Position numbers and translations under genes: made by a program. 64,000 nucleotides of DNA from Prunus persica. Lineage: Eukaryota > Streptophyta > Magnoliopsida > Rosales > Rosaceae. The stretch lies in contig NC_034014.1 of NCBI RefSeq assembly GCF_000346465.2, forward strand, positions 865,802 to 929,801, written 5' to 3'. This document shows positions 49,243 to 62,970 of this stretch, in pieces (positions within the stretch are counted from its first letter, which is position 1; every line of letters begins with the position of its first letter). Under the pieces are notes generated by a model that was given only the letters and a program-made list of their open reading frames with translations, searched no databases and was not told the origin of the DNA.

Positions 49243-52200
49243 ATGAGTTCTTCGTCCTCGTTAAAGACGGTGAGGCAGCTGCAGGTGGCGTCTCCGGTCC
49301 CAGCAGACATAGACATTGCCAATTCTGTCGAGCCTTTCCACATCTCTGAGATTGCCAAGGACCTCAATCTCAGTCCCAAGCACTATGATCTTTATGGAAA
49401 ATACAAGGCCAAGGTGCCCATTTCATTCATTTGCTTAATTGATATGTAATTACCTTTTGATTTGTTTTCTCTTACTTGGTCATTGGGTGGGCATATAATT
49501 TGTGCGTATTGGGTTGGGTGTATTTATAGGTTCTTTTGTCTGTGATTGATGAGCTGAAAGGATCTGATGATGGGTATTATGTTGTGGTTGGAGGAATTAC
49601 ACCTACCCCTCTCGGAGAAGGCAAGTCTACCACTACTGTTGGACTCTGTCAAGCTTTGGGTGCTTTTCAGGATAAGAAGGTGAAATTTTTTCCCTTTTTG
49701 GTTTTTGATAGAAAATTTGTTTTATATTTTGGATTTGTTAAGATACAACAATCTAATGCTCTGTCCATATTTTCATTTCTAGGAATTGGCTTATCAAAAG
49801 AAGAACAAAAAAAATTGGAATCAGCAATTCTTAAACTGATTACTTGCTGTTTGTTATTGATTATACTTGGGGCTGCTTTTGTTTTTCTTATCAAGAAACT
49901 GAGTTTAAATGTTAATGCTGAGTTTGGAGTGTTTAATTGGTGAGCAAAAACGCCACTGCGTATTAGACTGTCAAGCATTAATAACAAGATGCATACGCAA
50001 GTTTATCTGCTGATTTTTGATTTTTCTCTGCATACTAATCCTGTTTACTCTGCATCTGAAGAGATAGAGTGTGTTTTATGACGAAAGAGAATCCTGTAGA
50101 TAAGATAAGAAATCAGTTCATTTATTCCATCTTGTCTTATTCAAAATGTAAAGCAAAGTATTTCAAGCATGCCTTGTATTTATCTCCTTTGTTTTTAAGT
50201 TTTCTTGTAATATTGCAGTTTGTATGAAAGACTTAAAAACAAAGCAGGTCCTGCCAAAGGTAGAGACTTTTCCAGCTTTCCTTAGTACTGCTTCTCAATG
50301 CTAATGGAATTTTATATTTTTGTTATGACAATTTCTTGGATAGAAAACTTTTAAAATTGGCAGTTATATATCAGAAGTAGATAGTATGGTCCTGATCACC
50401 TATTCTCCCCTTTTATTTTATGATATTAGGTTGTTACTTGCCTTCGTCAACCATCACAAGGACCAACTTTTGGAATTAAAGGGGGTGCAGCAGGTGGTGG
50501 TTACAGTCAAGTGATCCCAATGGATGAGTTTAATCTTCACCTAACAGGAGATATTCATGCAATTACAGCTGCAAACAATCTTCTGGCTGCTGCCATTGAT
50601 ACTCGGATTTTCCATGAGGCAACCCAATCAGATAAGGCGCTAATGAACCGGTTATGCCCACCAAACAAAGAAGGGAAACGGAGCTTTAATGACATCATGT
50701 TTAGACGTCTGACGAAGCTTGGCATCTCCAAGACCAGTCCTGAGGATCTTACCCCAGAAGAAGTTAAGAAATTTGCTAGGCTTGATATTGACCCAGATTC
50801 TATCACATGGAGAAGAGTAATGGACATAAATGACCGGTTCTTGAGGAAGATTACAATCGGCCAAGGCCCTGATGAGAAAGGGATGGTGAGAGAAACAGCA
50901 TTTGATATTTCAGTTGCCAGTGAAATAATGGCAGTTTTGGCCCTTACAACATCTCTAGCAGATATGAGGGAGAGGCTTGGGAAAATGGTGATTGGAAACA
51001 GCAAGGCTGGTGACCCTGTAACTGCTGATGATCTTGGCGTAGGAGGTGCATTAACTGTTTTGATGAAGGATGCTATTAACCCTACATTAATGCAGACTCT
51101 TGAGGGGACCCCGGTTCTTGTTCATGCTGGTCCTTTTGCAAACATCGCGCATGGGAATTCCTCTATTGTGGCTGATAAGATTGCACTGAAACTGGTGGGA
51201 CCAGGTGGGTTTGTAGTCACAGAAGCTGGTTTTGGTGCTGATATTGGTACTGAGAAGTTCATGAATATAAAATGCCGGTATAGTGGTTTAACACCACAGT
51301 GTGCAATTATAGTTGCAACCATAAGGGCATTGAAAATGCATGGTGGTGGGCCGGATGTTGTTGCTGGGAAGCCTCTTAACAATGCCTATGTAACTGAGAA
51401 TGTGGCTTTGGTTGAGGCAGGCTGTATAAATTTGGCCAAGCATATTTCGAACACTAAAGCCTATGGTGTGAATGTTGTTGTTGCTGTGAACAAGTTCTCG
51501 ACTGACAGTGAAGCAGAACTAAATGCAGTTAGAAATTCAGCATTGGCTGCTGGGGCATATGATGCAGTTATTTGTACTCACCATGCCCATGGTGGAAAAG
51601 GAGCGGTTAGTCATATATCCCTTTAACTAATTAGTTTTTGTTGACTAAAAGAGATCAATTTCTTTCTCTTGAAGCATATAGAAATTATGTGAGAGAGTAC
51701 AAAAATTATAAGATCTACACTAAGCATTTTGTGAGCTCTAGAATTACCTTATTGCATGATGCAGAAGCTTTTTCTTCTTGCTTGCAGTGGACACCCCACT
51801 ACAATTTGCAATCCCAGTTTTACTCCCAGGATAAACCAAGTTTAGACTTTCACTTCTTCTTTCTTTTACGTGCTGTTGGAGCCTAATAGTACTCTTGACA
51901 GCGTATGATGAATCATAGTTCTTCAAAGATATTCCATCGTGTGCTTAGGCTTCAATGTCTTTTTTCTTTTTCTTTTTCTTGAATTGTGATTTTAACTGTA
52001 TTCAACTATGCTTGTGTTGTTGCTTTCTCTCACTTCCTTTCGAATCATTACATTTCTGACAATAGGCACATCTTAGAATGAAAAATACCTTCAACTATAG
52101 CAAAGAAATAAATATCAAGAAAATTAGAAAATCTACCAATGTCTGCATCCGTTGAAGGCCGGAGCTTCCATTGGTCCAGGAAACTGCATGTATAACTTGC

Positions 52201-52977
52201 TCCTTGTATTTCTCTAGACTGCCATAAATGGTCTGCATAGTTGATGAAGTTTATTGTGATGTTCAGGTAGATCTAGGGATTGCAGTCCAAAGAGCCTGTG
52301 AGAATGTTACACAACCATTGAAGTTTCTGTATCCTTTGGATTTTAGTATTAAAGAGAAGATAGAGGCAATAGCCAGGTCATATGGTGCAAGCGGTGTTGA
52401 ATACTCAGAGCAGGTAAGCTCATCTGTTGTGAGATCCTTGAAGTTCAATATCTGGAGTTAATTTAATTTTGATTCATTGATAGACAAATTACCAACGAAT
52501 GCAACTATTTGTCTTGTTTTTCTCATTTTAAAAAAAACTACGTATTGTGCTGCAAACAGAACTTGATTCTTCTAGAGAGGGTAGACATACTTTCTCATTT
52601 CTCCTTTCATTTTATTCTTGGCATCACTGAAGAAAAACTCTTGTAATAGAAGTGTACTGGACGTGCTTATTGATATGAGTTTTCTTCATTTGTGTGAGTA
52701 GGCTGAAAAACAGATTGAGATGTACAGCAAGCAGGGGTTTTCTGGTCTGCCAATATGCATGGCAAAAACCCAGTATTCATTCTCACATAATGCTTCTGAG
52801 AAAGGAGCCCCCACCGGATTTGTCTTACCAATAAGGGATGTAAGGGCTAGCATTGGAGCCGGATTTATATATCCTTTGGTGGGAACAATGAGTACAATGC
52901 CGGGTCTTCCGACTCGTCCTTGCTTCTATGACATTGATCTTGACACCACCACCGGAAGGGTCATTGGTCTTTCTTGA
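49243..52977 (+). CDS. FTHFS: Formate-tetrahydrofolate ligase (10-formyl-THF synthetase)
   Basis: Five exons, 49243..49413, 49530..49679, 50430..51605, 52267..52413 and 52702..52977 (stop TGA), all phase 0, giving 639 residues, the expected size of the plant single-function enzyme. It makes 10-formyl-THF from formate, ATP and THF in one-carbon metabolism, in the cytosol. The nucleotide-binding loop [12 protein letters not shown] lies at about residues 81-92. Other conserved blocks are [25 protein letters not shown] and [13 protein letters not shown] after it, [12 protein letters not shown] and [10 protein letters not shown] in the middle, and [20 protein letters not shown] at the end. ATG 49243 ([15 protein letters not shown]) matches the family; an upstream in-frame ATG at 49102 would add 47 residues. 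The gene has a decayed partial copy at 56.7 kb. Confidence 0.97.
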
Positions 52978-53215
52978 ATGTCATTCTGCATTCGGCTCTC
53001 GCTATGCTCACAGAGGCAACCTTACCAATACAGTTCTTCAAACTTCTGAAATTGTGTTTTTTCGCATCTTGAGCCAGTTTTCTGTATTACTAGATAGCGA
53101 TTTCACAAATAAAGAAATCTCTGAAGTTGATAACTAGCTTATTGTGTTTTTTAACCCGATGAATAATTTATTCTATTATAAGAGTTGTTTCTGTACACAT
53201 TTGGTGTTTACATCA

Positions 53216-53556
53216 GAGCATCCACAATGATGCTCTCTATTTCTTAGCTAAAATTTAGCTTAAAATATAAGAAGCTATTTTAGGAGCTTTCTAAAAATTT
53301 CAACTCCAACTATACTCCCTAATTTGGAGAGTCATAAATGTTATAACTCTTTTTTGATTGGTCCATCTCTATTAAAAATATAAGAAGCTATTATAGGGAG
53401 CCATTAGGAATCCTTTCTTTCTCCTCAGATTTAGGAGATCCTAGAAAACTCCCTATTTTAGGAGGTGGATAGAGAGCATGGTTGGAGTTGCATTTTTACA
53501 ATTCCTCCTTAAAATTTGTCTAAGGAGGTGGTTTAGGAAGTCCATTGTGGATGCTC
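53216..53556. mobile_element. MITE of PIF/Harbinger type, 341 bp
   Basis: Terminal inverted repeats GAGCATCCACAATG at 53216 and CATTGTGGATGCTC ending at 53556, 14 bp and perfect, AT-rich inside, no open frame. The TIR starts GAGCA like the right end of the large Harbinger element in this window. A clean TWA target duplication was not seen at the borders. It lies about 240 bp after the ligase stop codon. Confidence 0.75.
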
Positions 53557-54145
53557 TGTTTAGCAAATTAAATCATGCATGTGTTTATATCAGAAAATAG
53601 GCAAGAGGATTATGATGAATAATAATTATAAAATTATTTTTTGATTTTATTAGATGCATCTGATAATCCAAATTATAAAGTTAAAAATAGCACCAATTAC
53701 ACGTCATAATTGATTGCATCTTGTAGTTAATTAATGTAGTCCAAAAATGTGGTGGATTTAGCATCTTCCCAATAAATAAAAAGGGCAAAAACAGAAGACA
53801 AAAAGAAACAGTTGATCTTCCAACGAGCAACTGAAAAAACAGAAAATAAAAAACAAGCAAACAAAACAGAATCTCACTTGCCAGATTATCTCCAAAAATA
53901 GCAAATGTCTTGAACTAGGTTAACTAATTAACCACAACTTAACAGAAAAGTGGCATGAATTCTCACGACAATTGAAATCAACCAAACCCAAAACTCCGTT
54001 GTGTCTTCTCTACCATCTCTTTCTCCCTTTTTCAGGCAAGTCAGGGTTGTCATAAAGCAGACTCACATCAGACACTTCTTCCCTGTCCTCAGTTAGTTTT
54101 TATTGTTGAGTTACAGAAGCAACAAAAACACCAAGTTATATAACA

Positions 54146-56480
54146 ATGGCGGATTCTCCTCAATCCAATCCAACAAGGCACCAATTACACACAAGGTTAA
54201 TAGCCGAGTCGATGACAATTGTCTCTCCTCGGCCCTCAGTTGCGCATATCACAGATTCCACGGCGGCCATGAGCAATACAAGCCCACCTTCAACAAGGCA
54301 CTCATCGCCCACAAAAATAGACCCCAGCAACTTTTCTCTGCTTTCGATCTTGGTCAGCAAAAGAAAATCCATGGCATTTACTTATGCATTCACATTCGCC
54401 TTCATTGCCTGCACTTTCTTCTTGGTTTTCAACCCTCTTCCTCTGCGCTTCAAGAGCATCCTGCATGCCTCCTTCTACTCTTCTCCTCAGAACCCAAATG
54501 CCCATTTGGAGCTTTCCCGGAAAGTTGACCCTTTTGCCCAGAAACCTGATTCTTCACCACATTTGGATGAGATTGCAAGTTTGAAGGTTGGTGAGGTGAA
54601 AAATGAAAGCTTGAAGGGAAATAATAATGAGGATGCTCAATCATCCAACCCAATTCTTTCCTTGTTCTCAGAATCCGCCAATCAGACTTCCAGCAACACC
54701 GAAATCGAATTTTCCGGGAAAGTGGAGGGCTCCAAGGAAAGAAAGGACACAAAGAAGTCTAAAGATTCTAAAGTGCGTTCTCATTCTTCTTCTAAAGACT
54801 CCAATGGAAAACATGGTTCGAAAAAAAAAATTGATGGCAAAAAGGCCTCGTCTAAGAAGCAAGGCAAACAAACTGAATTGAAGTCTGAGTTGATGAATGC
54901 TTGTGACATATTTGATGGAAGTTGGGTGAGAGATAATTGGTACCCACTTTATGCTCCGGGGTCTTGCCCTCTTATAGATGAGCCTTTCAATTGTTTTCTT
55001 AACGGTAGGCCTGATAATGGTTACGAGAGGTATAGATGGCAACCCAAACGTTGCAATATCCCAAGGTAATTTGCAGAACTGTTTTCACTTCTAGTTTAAT
55101 TGTGCTTTGTTTCTGCTATATTTTATTTGCTTTGACTACTAATTTGAGGTAATTTCCGAGAATGGTTTTGGTTCTAATTGGTTAATATGTTGCAAGTGAA
55201 CTTCGAAAAGCTTGTCGGTTCTGTTTTAGTGATGTTGGTTTTGGTCTTGTGCAGGTTGAATGGTAAGAAGATGTTGAGACTATTGACAGGAAAGCGTCTA
55301 GTTTTTGTTGGTGATTCTCTCAATAGGAATATGTGGGAGTCTTTGCTTTGTATTCTTAGAAATTCAGTGGATAATAAGAGCAAAGTTTATGAAGTCTCTG
55401 GTAGGGAAGAATTTCGTACAGAGGGTTCTTACTCTTTTATATTCGAGGTATGTTGTTCATCATCTATCATCTCTCATTTGGAATTTGTAGCCTGATGAAT
55501 TCTTCCTTCCTTTGTTTTGGTGTTGCTAGTCTAAAGTAGTTTCTATGTATTTGTTCTTGAATGGATCAATAGGATTATAATTGTTCAGTGGAGTTCTTTC
55601 AATCGCGATTTCTAGTTCAAGAATGGGAGATGCCAGAACCAAGTGGATCGAAAAAGGAAACACTTCGCATTGATTTGATTGAGAGATCCTCTGATAACTA
55701 CAAAAATGCAGATGTTCTCATCTTTAACACAGGTCACTGGTGGACTCATGAGAAAACTTCCAGTGGGTAAGACTCATGCTCCCTTTCACACCATGTCATT
55801 GATGTTAGGAAACTGGGCTGGAAAGTTACATTATTTAATTATCTTGCAGGAAGGGTTACTATCAAGAGGGTAGCCATGTATATGGTGAATTGAATGTCGA
55901 CGACGCATTTGAGAAAGCTTTAACGACATGGGCAAGATGGGTGGACACCAATGTAAATCCTAACAAAACTGCTGTTTTCTTCCGGGGCTATTCACCTTCT
56001 CACTTTAGGTACATTAAACACAAGAAGTACTTTGACTTTCAGAACCGCATGGTTGGTTAACAAATGTATTGCATCTTCATAATCTTTTTACTCTTTCACA
56101 GAGGTGGAGAATGGAATTCTGGAGGGCATTGTCACGGTGAGACAAAGCCAACTACAAAAATGGAATCTACAGAATATGGAGGTGAATATCCATCGAACAT
56201 GAAAATCTTGGACTCAGTAGTCAAGAAAATGAAGACGCCAATCTTCTATCTGAACATTACAACAATGACTGATTTCCGGAAGGATGCTCATCCGTCTATT
56301 TACAGAAAGCCAAATTTAACCGAGGAGGAGAGAAAACCACCTATGATCCAGGATTGCAGTCACTGGTGCCTCCCTGGTGTTCCTGATACATGGAACGAGC
56401 TTATATATGCTCAACTCCTTAGACGTAACCAGAAGCAATATAAACAGAAGAAACAACAAAATCAGAGGACACCATTTTAG
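54146..56480 (+). CDS. TBL: Trichome birefringence-like protein (polysaccharide O-acetyltransferase family)
   Basis: Five exons: 54146..55065, 55255..55447, 55573..55766, 55850..56008 and 56102..56480 (stop TAG). All phases agree and give 614 residues. A cytosolic N-terminal tail of about 75 residues precedes one membrane anchor at about 76-97 ([20 protein letters not shown]), so it is a type II Golgi protein. A long Ser/Lys-rich stem follows (about 150 residues). The TBL domain begins [26 protein letters not shown], with the GDS motif at 326-328 ([10 protein letters not shown]) and the DCSH (DxxH) motif at 573-576 ([17 protein letters not shown]). Both motifs are the catalytic marks of wall polysaccharide O-acetyltransferases. 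The long charged stem suggests the TBR/TBL1/TBL2 subgroup, active in secondary wall and pectin or xylan acetylation; the substrate cannot be read from sequence. A broken copy of its 3' end lies at 57.86 kb. Confidence 0.94.
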
Positions 56481-56699
56481 ATGTGGAGAAAATAAAATTA
56501 AGTAGTATACGTTTTTTTTTTTTTGGAAAGATCATCACATGGAGAAAATCCAACAAGTATTCTTGATCTTATAGATAGTAAAGAAGGATAAGAACAAAAG
56601 TTGTAGTTGGGCAAGGGGTGGGATAATGTGCTCTAGTGCAAAGTTGCACATGTGGGAAAGAGGTGAAGGCTGGAGATGGATAGGGTAAGAGGAAGGAAT

Positions 56700-57450
56700 G
56701 GCGAGGGAAACATGATTTGATGCTTCGGTTGCCACTGAAATAATGACAGTATTGGCCCTTACGGACGTCTCTGGCGGAGATGGACAAATGGTGATTGGAA
56801 ACAGAAAGTGTTGATGATCCTGGTGCAAGAGGTGCATTAATGATGCTAATTAATGAAGGATGCTATCAACCCTCTAAGGCAGACTCTTGAAGGGACTCAA
56901 GTTCTTGTTCATGCTGCTGGTTCTTTTGCAAACATTGTGCACTGAAACTGGTTGGTTCAGGTGGGTTGGTGGTCCAGAAGCCGGTTTTGATACTGAGAAG
57001 TTCATGAATATAAAATGCCGGTACAGTGGTTCAACACCACATTGTGCAGTTGTAGTTGCAACTATAAGGGGCTTGAAAATGCAGGGTGGTGGGCTGGAAA
57101 TTGTTCCTGGGAAGCCGCGTAGTAATGCCTGCATAACTGAGAATGTGGCTCTGGTTGAGGCCGGTTATGTGAATTTTGGCCAGGCATATATATCAAACAC
57201 AAAAGTCTATGGTGCTGGGGCATATGATGCAGTTATTTGTATCCATCATGCCGATGATGGAAGAGCAGCGGTTAGTCACTTCCTCCCATTAGTCTTATAA
57301 CTGACAAAAGGAATTGCGCATCAATCTCTCCTGACTAGGCGTTGCTTCTTGACATTGATATTGACACCACTACCGGAAAGGTTATCGGTCTTTCTTGAGA
57401 ATGTATTTGGCTCTTCATATGCTCACTGAGGCCAATCTTTTCCAAATTTT
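56700..57450 (+). pseudogene. Decayed partial copy of the formate-tetrahydrofolate ligase gene
   Basis: Similarity to exon 3 of the intact gene starts near 56715 (FDASVATEIMTVLALT), with several frameshifts and deletions (for example the loss of most of [14 protein letters not shown]...). The clearest block (56990-57270) reads [34 protein letters not shown]...[11 protein letters not shown]. The exon 3/intron boundary (GCGGTTAGTCA) is kept, so this came from genomic DNA and not from mRNA. Exon 5 survives only as its end (DIDTTTGKVIGLS, about 57350-57396). The segment encoding [26 protein letters not shown] is deleted. Confidence 0.9.
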
Positions 57451-57850
57451 ATCAAACGAAAGCGTGCCATCTCTTCCCCTTACCATTACAGTTCATCAAA
57501 CTTGTTATTGTGCTCTTTGATTGTTATGTCAGTCTCTGTATTTTTATGTCATTTTTCTGTTACAATAACGATTTCACAAATAAAAGAAGAAATGTACAAA
57601 TCATTTTTATGTCGCCCTTTGTAGCTATAGCTTTTAGTTTACAAATGCTTCCGACAATATTATCGACACTCTCCACTCTGCTTGCCATAATTAAAGGAAA
57701 CGAGATATGAGAATGCCATTGATTGTAAAACACGTTTTAATTTGAGCATAAATCTCATCAACATACACGCGTGATTGAATGAGTTTTGGTTTTTGTATAT
57801 ACCTTGACTTGTAAAAGTAACTCATACGTTAAGTACATACATACTTCCTT

Positions 57851-57990
57851 TTAGGAGGGATGCTCATCCATCCGTTTACAGAAAGCAGAATTTAACAGAG
57901 GAGGAGAGAAAATCTCCTTTGAGATACCAGGATTGCAGTTACTGATGCCTCCCTGGTGTTCCTCACACTATATGCTCATCTCATTAGACA
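57851..57990 (+). pseudogene. Fragment of the trichome birefringence-like gene, 3' exon
   Basis: Closely follows exon 5 of the intact gene at 56277-56430: it reads [22 protein letters not shown], then a frame change and QDCSY in place of QDCSH, then PPWCSSHYMLIS in a shifted frame. Its position after the ligase fragment mirrors the order of the intact pair. Confidence 0.88.
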
Positions 57991-58474
57991 TAAGTTAGGC
58001 CAGTCTAACCGAAAACTTGGGAAATTTTTTAGAATCCACTGAGGTGACTCCAACCTCACATCTGCGTGTCCATTGACCGCTACTTGTATGCAAACTATAT
58101 TGTATTGTGTATGCATCTTCTATCCCCACCAGTGACTTTTCACTCACCTCCATCCTTGTAAATATTCTATAAAATAATAAAAACAAAGTAGACTCGCCAA
58201 ATTTTCAAGTGAAACTTTTCGATTGGAAAAATTGGCCTAAAAGTTAACCCACCTTACTTTTGAATCCTGAGTGCGTGCCTGAGTCACATAAACAAAAGCA
58301 TCTCTATAGAAAAGTGGAAGAAGAAGAAAAAAAAAGCATAATTGTAAATCATGTCATAGTTTTATTCAAGAACTTTCATAGAAAGTGATGAGCTCGTAGT
58401 CATATGAGCTCGAACATGAAGTCATAGACATGATCATCATATCAGGCATTAAGCTTGATTAGATTTTCATAGCC
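57991..58474. other. Intergenic, 3' flank of the peroxidase gene
   Basis: No gene recognised. Includes the probable 3' untranslated region of the minus-strand peroxidase. Confidence 0.45.
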
Positions 58475-61892
<3,418 letters not shown>

Positions 61893-62962
61893 TAGGGGTG
61901 GTTGCGGTTCGGTAACCGCGAATTTTTACTCAAACCGCAAACCGACCGACTATTTGCGGTTTGGTAATTTTTGAAACCGCAAACCGACCGCGTTTTGCGG
62001 TTTAAAACCGCAAATTCTCAAGCATTCACAAAAATATAAATTTACAACCTAAATAAATAAATACACAACCTCAATTTCTCAAACATATATAAATTCACAA
62101 TCGATTCCAATTCTCAAGCATTCACAACCTAAGAAAATTAAAGTTACAATTCCAAACATTCCAATTAAAGTTAAACTTCTCAAGCATTCCAATTCCAAAT
62201 CCTTTAAATTTACAAACCAAAAGCAAAATGAATTAAAGTTACAACCAAAAAGAAAAATCCAATTCACAGTTAATTAAAGTTACAAACTAAAAGGAAAAAT
62301 GCAATACACCAATGTTACAAACTCAAGTGTTGGTGGTGAGTGGATTTGAAGAACCCCTTTGTGTTGTTTGAGCACCAATGTTATCTACAAATAAAACAAC
62401 ATAGTTTAGTACATTTTATTATAAGAAGAAGCATAAATAACATTAGCATAAATAAACTAATTACTTACAAGTTGTCATATCTTCCATTTCCTTGTAGAAT
62501 TCAACCTCATCATCTGTTGGTTCCTTGTAAAAGGAAAATTCGTCCGCTCTAAGCCAATCACTAGTACACACTAATGCCTCTACCATTTTAGGATGCAAAG
62601 AGCTTCTAAAAGGATCCACAATCCTCTTGCCTAGGCTAAAAGCATTTTCACTAGCAACCGTAGAACTTGAAATTGCAAAAATATCCTTGACAACTTGTGA
62701 AAGAATAGGATATCTTGTTTGGTTCCCTTTCCACCAATTCAAGAGAAGAGAAGGGTTTACAATTTTACTTAATTATTCATAGAGTATAGCCGTGCGGCTA
62801 TACTTTGCGGTTTGCGGTAACCGCAAATTTTGAAAATCAAATACCGCAACCGCAACCGTAAATGCGGTTCGGTTCTTAATACCGCGATTGCGGTTTTATT
62901 GCGGTAAAATATCAGTTGGTTTTTGCGGTTTTTCGGTTTTTCGGTTTAAAATGCCACCCCTA
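61893..62962 (-). mobile_element. Non-autonomous hAT transposon, 1.07 kb
   Basis: Ends TAGGGGTGG and CCACCCCTA are inverted repeats, and both sides carry the 8-bp duplication ATTGTGAG (61885-61892 and 62963-62970), the hAT signature. Subterminal regions are packed with AACCGCAAA / TTTGCGGTT motifs. Only the C-terminal dimerisation part of a transposase remains inside. One copy of the GTATAGCCG palindrome is embedded at 62783-62803. Confidence 0.93.
62461..62742 (-). pseudogene. hAT transposase fragment (C-terminal dimerisation domain)
   Basis: A 93-residue frame with WWKGNQTRYPILSQVVKDIFAISSSTVASENAFSLGKRIVDPFRSSLHP, the conserved hAT C-terminal dimerisation (hATC) motif, followed by a short acidic tail (TDDEVEFYKEMEDM). 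The zinc-finger (BED) and catalytic parts are missing; the frame begins directly at the dimerisation motif. It cannot act as a transposase on its own but may be relic coding sequence left by an internal deletion. Confidence 0.9.
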
Positions 62963-62970
62963 ATTGTGAG

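Noticed and set aside
50555..51004. Minus-strand 149-residue frame inside FTHFS exon 3
   Set aside because: Antisense shadow of a highly conserved exon.
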